Assembly (NCBI GenBank): GCA_954871525.1
Contig: OX940865.1
Location: 19,080,420 to 19,144,419, forward strand
Source: Parietaria judaica
Taxonomy: Eukaryota; Streptophyta; Magnoliopsida; Rosales; Urticaceae
DNA length: 64,000 nucleotides
Direction: 5' to 3'
The notes beneath the pieces were generated by a model that was given only the letters and a program-made list of their open reading frames with translations, made no database searches and was not told the DNA's origin. Positions 1 through 11,800 of this stretch are shown here, piece after piece. How positions within the stretch are numbered: the stretch's first letter is position 1; each line of letters begins with the position of its first letter. A program made the position numbers and the translations under genes.

Positions 1-102
1 AATAACTAATTCAAAATTGTGCAACTAATCAACCCTTTTCGTATTCAATATTGCAATTATTCTAAAATCGCGATTATTTCTCTTTCTTGTCGAACACGTT
101 AC

Positions 103-3100
103 CTTCCGTTGTAGAAAGTATAGGGCTCGTAGATGCTGGCCAAGTTCTTGGCATGCTCCGCCAACTTCTGCGACCGCCTGGTAACTGAAGAGTCGGACAG
201 ATCAGCAAGGCCCTTGCGGTGACATGTGTCGGCCCGAAGGTACTCAGAGAACTCGTCCATCGAGCGGAAGAACTTCATGGATGATATGTGGACGGGCTCG
301 CCTTTGGAGTCCACAAATGGCAACGAGTTGAAGTACTGGTGGGTTAGCCCGAAGATGTCCCCAAACAATAGCGGATTCACCGTCGATGATCCGACTTGGT
401 AGATTTTAGTTTCAGGGTTCTGGTCGAGCCCGTGCTTCACCACTGCTGCGAGGGTTGCGTTCACAACCATGTCGGCCGGGACCTACACACGGGTTAATCT
501 CAATTTGTATTCATGAATTTTTAGTTTAGTTTCGTCGATTTAGGTTCACGAAAAAAAATCAATATACGCGAGCGGAATCGGTTCTCATCTCCATACATGA
601 ATCAATTTCACTATCATTATGTAAACATAAATTTAGTGATTGAATTGTGAGATGATCATACCACATCCATTACTGTATTTGGGTTTACTGGAAAACCTGT
701 TAGCTGGCCTTTCCCAAACAGCAAAAGGAGAGGATCCAACATCCTGTAGTAGAGAGATAGAGAGACTGATTTTTTTTTATAACAGTGAAGAATACACATA
801 TATATATATATATATATATATATCTCAAGGTCAACATTTTACTTTAAATATTTATAATGAAGTGTCAAGTGAGGTAAAAAAAAGTGTTGGTGTTCGTCAA
901 GGTTACAACTGTGGTCATAGTCATAGACGCAAACTGAAGGGAGCTTATTTTGGAGCTTCTTTGAAGATTCACAATGAGCTCCGTTTTCCATCACCGCCGC
1001 CAACACGAGGACAACTCAAATTGGCGACGGGAGTCAATTCTAGTCTAGATGTCACCGACGATTCAATGCAACACCAAAAAAAATAAAAAATGCTTTGAAC
1101 AAAGAACTACGAGCCTTGCATGTTCCACTAGCAGACTAGTAAAACTAACGGAGACACAAATCGCGACAATGGGTACTTTTACCTTTATAAAAATCATACA
1201 TTTCTTGATATAATTATTAATTTAAAGCAAATGAAGTGAGTAAATTGTTTGATGAAAATACCTACACCCTTCAATCCAACCAGGGAAAGGGTCTTTGAAA
1301 GTGCTCTCAATAACACTCGGTCTCATTATCACCAAAGGCACATCTCCTCTCATCTTATCTATCATCATCTCTCCCATGGCTTTTGTGAACACATAAGTGT
1401 CTTGCCATCCATGTTGTTGAGCCCTAAAATACAATAACAAAAATACTCAAATTAAGGGAATAATTAAGGTATTTGTTTGGAACTAATTTGTGTTTGGAAA
1501 TACAAGATAGGAAAGAAAGAAAAAATGAAGGAAAAAATTATGTCAATCAAACAAAAATTGAGGGGGGAAAATAATAAATATTATATATTATTATTATTAT
1601 TACTATTATTATTATTATTGAGAGAAGGAAATTAAATTATGGAAGAAATTAAGATCTATCTTTCTAATAAAACAAATCAAGAAAATATATTATTTGTTGG
1701 AAAGAAAAAAAAAACATTCCGGGGGTATTTTCTTCAATTATCAAACAGATCATGCAAAACATTTTCTTTTTCTTTTTTCTTTTTTCTCTTCATTTTCCTA
1801 GATATTGGGCCCGTTTGGCACAGCTTAATTTTTACAAAAATTGTTTTTAGTTTTAGTTTATTTAGGCTAAAAAGACTAAAATAGACTATAACCGTATTTT
1901 TGTTTTGAGAAAAAACCAAAAGCTACGAATCCTAGCTCTTACAATTCATGTACAAAAATTCAAAATCGATTTTGTGTTTTTTGGAAAAACAATTTTGCCA
2001 AACACCTAAATAGCGGTTAAGTTTATTTTATAAACAAAAACAAGGCTAAATAAGCTGTGCCAAACGCACCCATTGTAATTTCTAACAATAGCACTTTTGC
2101 AAATAGAAGAAGTAAAATATTTTCTCCTAACATAGCATGATAGATAGAAGCTTTCCATACCGTTGCAAACCCAACTCTCTCATCTTTTTAGACATGGCAT
2201 TGTTGCCGAGATCTTCCATGGAACCCAAGCTTAGTTTCAACTCATTTTCAATGTCTAGAACCAAAGGAAATCCCCGGGCGTCTTCGCCGGCTATGCTTTC
2301 GCCTAAGCGAAACGGCCTCTCCAAAATCTTTCCTTGTCTTCTTCCATTGACATACGCTAAGAGAAGCAAATCCTACTTTTTTTACTCCTTGAGAATCAAC
2401 ATTTAGATGCATATTGCAACGTGGAGATTGGAAAAGTTCTTTTTTATTGATTTATTTCTTGCCTTTTTGGCCGGTTTCACTTACCGGTTGATATATGAAG
2501 GAAAAGCTTAAGCTTTTTGCAGGTCTTGGCAAAGCTCATGAGATGACAAGGTCCCTTGATGTTTATGCTCAGAGAAACATCATATCTGTAATTAGAGAGT
2601 GACATGAAACAAAACCTTGTATATGGCGTTTAGAAGCGCGTCTAGATCAAACTCCGTTTTAGAAAAACCACATTCAAATGAAAATTAGATTAACCCGGAT
2701 TTTAAAAAATGCATGCGGATGAAAACTGGATCAGTTTTAAGGTAAACTAAACCTGGAACCTGGATTATAGGTTCCTCGACCCTATTTTCTAATCAATCTA
2801 TTATATTTTTATATTTCTAGAAGATTTTTTCAACTATTTTTTTTAGAAGTCTTTCAACTTGAAGCATTACTTTTAGTGGACAATCTGGTATTAATGACTT
2901 TTAAGACATTTTATTTTATTTTATTTTTCAATGAATAATGCGGGTTTTAAACGCTTGATATTGGGTTTTATATTTGTGCTTTTGATTTAAAATCGGGTTT
3001 AAAACTTGGATCCGAAAATTTGGTTTCCAAATTTTAGAGAAAACAAATCCGATTTTTAATTTTGCCTAAACAATAAATAAAATAAAAAGGTTTAGCCTAG

Positions 3101-3987
3101 ATGTCTCACAATAGCAACTCGCGTAATAGTAGATTTAAATGAACTCTTTGAAGGAACTCTGTGATTAAGTAGTTCGACCTTTCGTTAAATGTCGTGTTGG
3201 CTGCAGAATTCACAATTACATCGACTTCTTTCGCGATGGTGTCGGCTAAATCATTCTCTATTCCGAGATCAGAGTCGCTGACGTTTCCGACCACCGGAAC
3301 TAGTTTGCTCAACATGAAAGCTTGATAAGACTTTCCATACCGTTGTTGGAGCCCCTTGAAGAGCTCAATATTTATGATCTAAAACATAAATAACAACCAA
3401 TTATTACAACTTTATTGAACAAGTGAACTAAATTAATGCAAAACTAAGATCACGTACTTCATTTTTTAATCTTCCCATTGCAGCCTCCTTGTTCTTAGCT
3501 CTGATCAAGAGATATATCTTGCCCACATCAGGCATGGTCCTTAGAATCTTCTCTATAAGAACTACAATTTTTTTTTATGTACCAAAAGTATATTAAAAAA
3601 AATCTCATGTTAGCCAGAATAAACTAATTAAAGGAAACAAATTATATTTTCCAAAGAAATTATAATAATACTTGTACCTTTGGCCAGAAATCCAGTTCCA
3701 CCAGTGACTAAAATTATTTTCCCTCTAAAAAAGTTTGCAATGCCAATACCATCAATATCAATATTATTATCATTATTATTTCTAGCTTGGCTCTTCCCCT
3801 TAGGAGTACTTAAAACCAAGCTTGCCTTGTCAACCAAGTCACAAGGGATTGCAACGTCACTAGTCTTACTGGCCTTAACTTGGCAACACACCAAGCTCTT
3901 TCGTCTCGTCTTTGAGAGCAAGCTCCGGCCAACTCTCTCGGGCTTCGGAAGCGCGAACGAAGAACAATTCAGGAGCAAGCTGGCCAT
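103..3987 (-). CDS. FAR2: Fatty acyl-CoA/acyl-ACP reductase, MS2/FAR2 type, copy A (3' end outside window)
   Basis: Plastid-type fatty acyl reductase: NADPH-dependent reduction of acyl groups to primary fatty alcohol; Arabidopsis MS2/FAR2 supplies alcohol for pollen exine. Eight exons visible, in transcript order: 3987-3678, 3561-3458, 3378-3179, 2585-2485, 2356-2161, 1423-1262, 743-662, 482-103. The ninth lies before base 1. Seen: a transit-peptide-like N-terminus, Rossmann motif TGGTGFLAK, motif STAYVNG, catalytic YVFTK and a sterile domain beginning [13 protein letters not shown]. All junctions keep frame. If exon 9 matches the other copies, the protein is about 566 aa. Oddities: exon 8 lacks 21 bp (the EFICRKS segment of copy C), and exon 1 lacks the KDLVPFGG block of B and C. 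An ATG at 3993 lies two codons upstream; I chose 3987 because it aligns with the starts of B and C. Family assignment is firm; activity of this copy is uncertain. Confidence 0.88.
797..823. repeat. (AT)n microsatellite in FAR A intron 6
   Basis: Uninterrupted TA dinucleotide run inside the intron between exons 6 and 7 of FAR copy A. Confidence 0.9.
1807..2071. mobile_element. Fold-back MITE in FAR A intron 5
   Basis: A 265-bp AT-rich element with inverted ends: GGGCCCGTTTGGCACAGCTTA at the left and the complement of TAAGCTGTGCCAAACGCACCC at the right. Both sides carry ATT, a possible 3-bp target duplication (PIF/Harbinger-like). It has no coding capacity. Ends of the form GGGCCCGTTTGG are common in plant MITEs. 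The superfamily is inferred; the inverted repeat is seen directly. Confidence 0.7.
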
Positions 3988-4085
3988 GATCATGAATAAA
4001 AGTGGAGTGAACTATTAACTAAAAATGTAAAGATGAAGGAGGATCGGGAAAGAAGTAGTACTAATATATGGTTTCTTTCAAACTT

Positions 4086-4098
4086 CCAATATATAAGC
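4086..4098 (-). promoter_or_regulatory. Candidate TATA box of FAR copy A
   Basis: On the minus strand this reads TTATATATTGG, about 100 bp upstream of the chosen start codon, a normal distance for a plant core promoter with a short leader. This is inference from position and composition only, in AT-rich DNA where chance matches are common. Confidence 0.35.
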
Positions 4099-4494
4099 AT
4101 CATTTAAATAATTTATTCTATGCAATAAATTAGGAGAGTCCGTGAATCATGTCAGCAGTGACAACAAATTTATTGGCCATAACAATTTTAGATTATGTCT
4201 TTTCCTTGAAAGTTGTGGCAATAAATTAGCTCCGTTGTGGAGTCATCAGTCATCACAAGTAGATATAATAAACAATTTTGCTAATTATATGAAGTTTTCT
4301 ATTTAAATATAAAAATGATTCATCTTATTATCTTATACTTATTTGAGTTTGTGTAAGCCTACCGTGCATGTCATATCATATTGATATTTTAATGTTATCG
4401 AGAGATTCGATGTGTTACGAGTCACGGAATTGTTTCATAAATATTAAGGATGGAGACAAAAGTATTTTAAAATTACGGCATATTTACAGATTTT

Positions 4495-4839
4495 ATTTTT
4501 TAAAGGGATAATAGTGGTCAAAATTAGGTCAAGTGTGCAAATAAGTAGCCAAAGTGATTTAATATTGGTATAAGTATCCCAAGTTTGTCAAACTGTGGCG
4601 CTACAAATTTCATCCACTCCAACCCAATGTCCGTCAATGTATTTTGTGCTAATATGTTATGCATGAAGTCTTCATGTATTTGATAATGCACTTTGTAATG
4701 CATTTTGTGTTAAATCTCTTAAGGGGCATTGGATTAGAGTGGATGGAATTTGTACACGCTACGGTTTGGCAACTTTGGATACTTATGCCGATATTAAATC
4801 GCTTTGGCCACTTTTACCGCTATTATCCCTTTTTAAAAT
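4495..4839. mobile_element. Fold-back MITE upstream of FAR copy A
   Basis: The two halves are imperfect inverted copies: a left arm beginning near AAAGGGATAATAGTGG and a right arm ending near CCGCTATTATCCCTTT, with arms of about 120 bp around a short centre. No coding potential. The edges run into A/T homopolymers, so the target duplication cannot be read with confidence. It lies about 500 bp upstream of the FAR A start codon. Confidence 0.7.
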
Positions 4840-4959
4840 AGGAGCATCAAACTGTTAAAAAATATTTATGCAGTTTGTAAGAAACCGTTTCCACAAAATA
4901 ATAATATTAATTGCGGCACAAATACTTAAATTATTTTTATCGATGATGTAAGTACTTAA

Positions 4960-5550
4960 TGTTATGGGTATTTTTGCCTAGCCCAACCAAAAATAGGGCC
5001 CAAAATGTATGGACGCGCTTGAAATAGACACCCTTAAAATGTGCTCCTTAGAAATAGGCGCGCTAGAAATGAGCACCCTTGAAATGGGCTCTTTAGAAAT
5101 GAGCGCCCTAAAAACGAGGGCTTACTTTTTCTTAACAATTACTTAATTGCCCAAGGGCCTAATAAATTTATTTTTAATTGCTCATAGGCCCCTGGACCCT
5201 TCTTTAAATAGAACATTCAAACTCAGAAAAACAGATTCGATCACATTCGAAGTCAGAGCTATACACATTTCACTGAAACGCTCTCTAGAGCGAAAAAAGC
5301 TCTTAAAGCTCACGTTTAAACTACGTGGTGAGCTGATCCCAAGTAATATGGCTACGTAGTCAGCCTCGCGATAAATGACGAGGTCCGGCATCATATATTA
5401 TCAAACCCCTTCTTTTTTATGTCCTTAGGCATATCAACAAAGGCAAAAAATCAAGTTTCAAGCTCAATCTGACCGCCAAGCGGACATTGGGCCCGGCCTA
5501 AAATTAAGACTTGAGCCGCTTTACTATTGTTCTATTTTTCGGCATTAACA
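4960..5550. mobile_element. Solo LTR (591 bp) with perfect 5-bp target duplication
   Basis: It begins TGTTATGGG and ends GGCATTAACA, so it has the inverted TGTTA/TAACA ends of an LTR. It is flanked on both sides by CTTAA (4955-4959 and 5551-5555), a perfect 5-bp duplication. No internal retrotransposon region follows, so it is a solo LTR left by recombination. TTTAAATAGA near 5202-5212 may be its TATA box. The insertion splits a local repeat of about 40 bp (ACTTAAATTATT...AAGT) that resumes on the other side. Confidence 0.8.
5017..5121. repeat. 15-bp minisatellite, seven units, inside the solo LTR
   Basis: Seven consecutive 15-bp units follow a pattern close to CTTAGAAATGAGCGC; each differs by a few bases but the period is exact across 105 bp. 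Units alternate loosely between ...GCAC-like and ...GCTC-like endings. Seen directly; no function known. Confidence 0.85.
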
Positions 5551-6094
5551 CTTAAATTATTATCATTTATTAGAGACATAAGTACTTAACTTATTATCAC
5601 ATACATTATTAATTATTTTTACTCGTATTTTTATTTTTCAATACTTTATTCTTTATTGTGTTTAATCCATGGTCTCCAATTATCATTACTTCGTCACTCT
5701 TCGCAATATTTTAGTTAAGATAACTAGATGTATCACAAAGGAGGATAAATCAATTACTTTTATATTAGTCACAAGAAAAAAGTATTAATCAACCACTTTT
5801 TATACTTTTTTTTTTCTATGTAAAAAAAAAAGCAGTTTTTTTCTTTCAAAAACATAAACAAACGCTCCTTATAATTTGAGAAACAGCTTTACATATGCAA
5901 TATATATACTTTACTTGAAGCATATACATCAATATTTTGCAGGGAAAAAATAAACTAATTTTTAGTATAATTGTTGAAAAATACTGCAGTTGTATTAAAA
6001 ATGAGATAGCTGCATCGAGTGTGTTAACATGTCAAACACTCGAGACGAACACTCTATCTAATTATCGGGATTTATTCCGACGTTTGAATGTTGA

Positions 6095-6495
6095 TGTAAC
6101 GCCCCGACTGCTCAACTTGAATCGATGACTGTCCCCACAGGCCAACACGAGTCTTTTCAGCGTGCTTTGTCCTCACTCGCACCCTTTCCGAGAAACTTCC
6201 CAGGAGGTCACCCATCCTAGGATTGCTCCAAAGCCAAGCACGCTTAACTTTGGAGTTCCTATGAACGGGCTATCGAAAAGAAAATACATCTTGTTGACAT
6301 AGATAGTACCAATCAATTCATTTAAGCCTCTTCGATCATACAGTCCCATACCTGTATGATCTCCGATAACCGTGCAGTCCCATACCTGCACAGTCTCGGG
6401 AACGTCCCATAGCACATTCCCTTGCCCAGGCAATATGGGACTGCACAGCTTACCCGGTCTTGCCTTCGTGGCTCACGAGATTAGTGACTGTCACA
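6095..6495 (-). mobile_element. Cassandra-like TRIM solo LTR carrying a 5S rRNA-like segment
   Basis: On the minus strand it starts TGTGACAGTCACTAATC and ends GGGGCGTTACA. Flanks are GTTGA (6090-6094) and ATTGA (6496-6500), a 4-of-5 target duplication. The minus strand carries a 5S-rRNA-like stretch at about 6183-6262, including AAGTTAAGCGTGCTTGG (the 5S A-box region) and AGGATGGGTGACCTCC (the C-box region). Cassandra TRIM elements are defined by such 5S sequences with a Pol III promoter in their LTRs. There is no coding capacity and no second LTR, so this is a solo LTR. Two hairpins at 6334-6391 are described under findings. Confidence 0.8.
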
Positions 6496-6500
6496 ATTGA

Positions 6501-7130
6501 GTAAAACGGTTATATTGATTATGACCGTTGTTAATATATTGAATTCAATTTATTATGTTACAGATTAATTACAATTTATTATTACCCGTTATAGAATTGA
6601 TTGAATATTTATTTTTTGTCTCCTTCCCCTATCTATAAATTGAGGTGACCTCGACCCTTTTCGACACACTGATTGCGAATCTAAGTTTCAAAAACTCTCT
6701 AGATACTATGAATTTACTTCTCGATTTTTCACTCCGCAAATTCATTTTTCACGTTTCCTATTGTTTCTTTGCCGTGAGTCTTTCGGTAACAGAGTTCAAG
6801 AAGTTTCAGTTCGCCGTTGGACTTCGAAGTTTTACGGAGTTCCCAGTTGTCCCGTTATATTATGTGAAGCTAATCGCCTAACGAAACTCAAGCACATATA
6901 GGAGGTGAATCAAGCTCTAAGGAAAGCATCCAGCGCATCTCGAGAATCCCTAACAATTTTCTCTTTTACAGGATATCAAGAACACGTTTCGGATCAAAAC
7001 GACAAACTGTTGCTCGTCAATTCAAGATTCAGTCAATATGTATCAATAATATTATTCACTACTATTTTATTTCATTTGTTTCTTAGTATATTATCATCTA
7101 TACAAAATATACCTAACAATAATCTTTGAC
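6501..7130. other. LTR-leader-like sequence, unassigned
   Basis: CTATCTATAAATTGAGG near 6630-6646 looks like a TATA box followed by a short transcribed leader, as in LTR promoters. I could not find matching LTR ends or a target duplication. The Cassandra-like LTR may have inserted in or beside this remnant. Open reading frames here are short and unrecognised. Confidence 0.3.
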
Positions 7131-8790
7131 CAAATCCTACAAATCCTCATCCACTCATTCTTTATTCCAATCCCACCAAGTCTATATTATTATAAAGTAG
7201 TATAGCACTAATGTCTTTTACCAATAATTGCAAAATTTATAAATAAAATAAAAAAGAGTAAAAATCCTAAAAGTAAAGATTTTAGAGAATTGTGACTTTA
7301 ACAAAATATTGAAGAAAAAAAAACAGGAATCATGATTCTCGATGATCACAGCTAATTTTATATGAATTCCTATTCGAGAGGAGTAGGGTCCCATGTTTAT
7401 TTAGCGATTTCTTGATCATAGGTACGCAATGTTTCAAATGTTGTTAGCGAAAAAGAAAAAAAATCAATAGTTATATTTTATATTGACGAGTAACATGTTT
7501 AATGATAAATTTAAATAATCGATGAGTTTACCAATAATAATTTAAATAATTATATTAAACTATAAAATAAAGAGAGATATTAAATTATAATTGTCGTTTC
7601 ATAAAAAAAAATAAGTGCAATATGTTATTAATAATTTAAATATATATTGCTTGGCCTGGCCAACTTGAACCCAGGGAAAATTCTGGCCTTGCAGCAGAAC
7701 TTGCGAAATATATAACTAAATAATAAAAGCAATAACAATTATCTTACATTTGTTTCTCATAAACTCCAATGACCGAGTACAGGAGAACTCGGCGTGTAAT
7801 AGTCGAGTACACTCGAGACCCGGGTCCAGTTTTGGGCTAAGTCCAACTAGGCGCAAACCTTAGGCCCAAAAATAATTGATGAAATCAGAGACCCATTTGT
7901 AGGCCTTTGGAAAAAAAAAAAATTGTCGCATATCTTTTGTAGAGTGGAGTCTTATTAATGTTTTTAAATTTCTTGTTTGTTAGTGGGTCCTCTTGTTTTT
8001 CTTTGCTGATTTGACAAATTCTCTATTTATCTTCTTGTTTTTTTTTAACCGTTTTGATTAATTTAAATACTTAAATTTGTTTCTTCCTTCAATATAAAAA
8101 AGTTGAGACTAAAGTATTTCTGTTACTTTTTTTTTTCCATTGTATCAATTTGTTATAAATTCATGTCCAAATATAAATGTATAAGCATGTAGAAAATTTA
8201 AAGTTCAATATTTTTTTTTATTAATTTTTATAATTTGCACAGAAAATCGGTTGAATTATTCATAGAAGGGCCCCAAAATAAAAATTCGCCTAGGCCACCA
8301 AAAACCCTGGCGATACTTGCAACAATGTTGCAATGAGATAAATTATATATATATATTAAAGTTATCTTTATCAAGACACTAAAATTCATGTACTTCTAAG
8401 AGCACTACTTGTTATTTTCTTAGATATAATTTAAACAAGTACCCGTGGTTCATTGTCATTGATATTCACACAATTGAGGAACTACATATATATGCCGCAA
8501 GATCAAGATCACAAAAGCTTTGACGTGATAGTGATACACCCATTATAGAAAAGGCAACCACTTTTTGGATTTTACTACATGGAAAAATAAAAAAATAAAC
8601 AACTTTTTTCTTACTAATTATTTTTCCAAATTTATAATACGAATAATTAATTTTTACTTAATATTATGTAATAATACGTAATTAAAAAAATTAAATTACG
8701 TTCAGATTGCATTCAAATCTTAAAAAACAAAAAAAACAGACTTAAGTTTTAAGTATTGAAGATCCGGTTATAACATCTTAATATCAATAG
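7131..8790. other. AT-rich intergenic DNA with one hAT-like end remnant
   Basis: Mostly A/T-rich with no supported gene. At 8265-8309, GGGCCCCAAAAT...TTCGCCTAGGCC...CCCTGG resembles the right end of the hAT families seen near 15130-15200 and 37790-37845, but no matching left end or target duplication could be fixed; a weak candidate left side lies at 7820-7870. The segment ends at the 3' side of FAR copy B. Confidence 0.5.
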
Positions 8791-8800
8791 AAACACATCA

Positions 8801-11800
8801 TTAGTTGGACGTTCCTCTTCCCTTCATGACATGCTTTCTGAGGCCAGGAATGTGAACATTTGTTATATAGTCTTTCCAATCAATATTCTCCACATCAAGC
8901 CCAAATTTCATATTCTCTTCCTCGGACAAGCTCTCCATCAATCTTTGCGTGTTGCTATTATCAAATCTGTAAATAAAAATAGTTATCATGAGAAAAAGAA
9001 TACAAATTATATTTTCAATAAACTTACATACTACCTTTCTTTCTTTTTATCAACAAGTACTAATTCAACAATGTTCAACTCATTAACACTCTTCGAATGA
9101 TCTTAGCAACAATATTGGTTATCATAAAATCAAAACTAATCTATGTAAAAGATGAACAAGAATAACGATATGTACTCATTAATCAACCCTTTTCATGTTC
9201 TATGGAATATATAATTATTCTAACAATTAAAAAGATGTGTAAGAATTATCATAACATTGCGCGATTATTTTTCCTTTCTTCCCGAACAAGTTACCTTCCG
9301 CCGTAGAAAGTGTAGGGCTTGTAGATGTTGGCCAGGTGCTTTGTATGCTCCACCGTCTTTCGGCAGATGAACTCGAGCTTCTGCAACAGCCTGGTGTCCG
9401 AGGAATCGGCCAGAGCCGTGAGGCCCTTGCGCTGAGCCGTGTCGGCCCATATGTGCGCTGTGAAGTCCTCCATCAAGTGGAAGAGCTTCATGGAAGACAC
9501 GTGGATCGGCTCGCCTTTGGAGTCCACCAACGGGAATGATTTGAAGTGCTGGTAGAAAAACTCAAAGAGGTCCCTATACACTAGCGGATTCACCACCGAC
9601 GACGTAATTTGATAGACGCTGATGTCGGGTTTTTGCACGAGTCCGTGCTTAGCCATTGCAGCTAAGGTTGCATTCACAACTGTGTCTGCCGGGACCTGCA
9701 TGTGCGTCAATTTCAATTTAAATATTCATCACTTTACATTTCATGATCTTATGATCTATTTTATAATTTTACTCCATACATAAATCTAGTCATGTTCATA
9801 AATTACTCGTAACATGAATCAATCCATGTTCATGGTTTAATTCTATACATCTATTAAATTTAATTTCCATATAATACAATTCATATTCATGAAATAATAA
9901 TCTTGTGCAAGAATCTAACTTGTATTACATAACAAATGAAAAAGCACATGCTTGAAACCGATTCTATGTATTTTTTTTAATCAAAATCTATTTATTTGAG
10001 ATACCAATACTTAAGTTACCAAATTAGTAATAAAAAAAAAACATATTTGTCCCAGGGTTTTCAGAATCCAAGAAACCCCGTGGGTAACCCGTTATTTGCT
10101 CAACCTCCAACCCGTTCTACAAGACTAATTCCGAGCTTAACCTAAAGCCCCACGAAACTACGAAGTACCCCACATGTTAACCCTCGAACACTTGTAAAAT
10201 TAGACCCTAGCTTGAGCATTTCCCGGTAAATATGCTCTGAAACGTTGATAAATGTAGTATGATTATTTTGTGATAACTATGTCAAAACAAACTTAATAAA
10301 AAGAGAATTTGGGAAATGGAAAGAGTGAGGTTAGTTTAGTGATCATACCACATCAAATACTGCATTTGGGTCCGCTAGAAAACCTGTTAGCTGACCTTTC
10401 CCATAGCTAGATATTAAAGGATCCACCATCCTATAATCGCGTAATGCCTCAACATCAAAATGAAAATAATGTAACTAATTTGTGTATGTCTAGTCTAGGT
10501 GCGTAACCAGTCCTCTTTATCTTAGGGTATGATCATCATATGAGTATGTATATACACTAGGGTCAACAACCAATCGATAAAGGTAACGATGGTTTGGGTT
10601 GTCAATCGCGCAATACACCGCTGAAATTCTTGTTGTAAGCTTATTCGGCGGAAAATTTACTTAAAATTAGTGTGTGCGCGTGTGTGCAAGAGAGTGCGTA
10701 ATGTAACTAATTTGTGCATGCCTAGTCAAGGTGCATGGGTGATCATTTTAAAGTAAAGCAATCCTTTTATCTTAGGTATGATAAAAGTATGTATATACAC
10801 TAGGGTCAACAACCAATCAATATTGGTAACGATGGTTTGTGATGTCAATTGCGCAATGCACGGCTGAAAGTCTTGTTGTTCACAAAAGCTTATTCGACGG
10901 AAAATTTATTTTAGTGTGTGCGCGTGTGTGTGCGAGAGAGATGCAAATGGAGGGAGCAAATTATTTGAAAACATACCTAAGCCCTTCTATCCAGCCAGGG
11001 AAAGGGTCTTTGAAAGTGCTCTCAATGACACTCGGTCTCATTATCACCAAAGGCACATCTCCTCTCATCTTATCTATCATCATCTCTCCCATGGCCTTTG
11101 TGAACACATAAGTGTCTTGCCATCCATGTTGCTGAGCCCTACCAAATAAGACAAGAAAAATATTTTTTTTTACAAAATTTTCTCATGTTCTTAGAATCTT
11201 AATGTATTTTAGTATTTGTAATTAAGTGAGCATAGCCTAATATAGAGGATTTCCATACCTTTGCAAACCTAACTCTCTCATCTTTTGAGATACTGCATTA
11301 TTGTCAAGATCTTCCATGGAAGCCAAGCCGAGTTTCATCTCGTTCTTTATGTCTAACATCAAAGGAAACCCTTGGGCGTCTTCGCGCGCTATGGTTTCGC
11401 CAAAGCGAAACGGCCTCTCCAAAATCTTTCCTTGTCTTTGTCCATTCCCATAAGCTATTTAAGAGATCAAACAAAGCCTAATTATTTTACTCTCGGATAT
11501 TCAATTCTCAGTTAGATCTTTAAGCATGGAAAAGAGAATTTTTTTGTTATGATCCAAAATCGATTCTCGAAATGAGAGTGTCTCCAAATCTTACCCGTAG
11601 ATATATGAAGGAAAAGCTTTAGCTTTTTGCAATTTTTGGCAAAGCTCATAAGGTGACAAGGTCCTTTTATGTTTACGCTCAGAGAAACGTCATATCTGCA
11701 TTATATTGTCAAAACTTAAACTTTGTGTAAAATTAAAGTAATTATTAATTGGTTACTCCGGAAAGAGAAAGAAAAAAAAAAAACCACGAGACTAATCGAC

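Noticed and set aside
3985..3993. ATG at 3993 as the start of FAR copy A
   Set aside because: Copies B and C have no ATG at the equivalent place; the ATG at 3987 aligns with both. The upstream ATG would add only two residues and cannot be fully excluded.
6173..6262. A genuine 5S rRNA gene on the minus strand
   Set aside because: Only the middle and 3' part resembles 5S, with many changes, and it sits inside an LTR with TG/CA-type ends and a target duplication. It is retrotransposon-borne.
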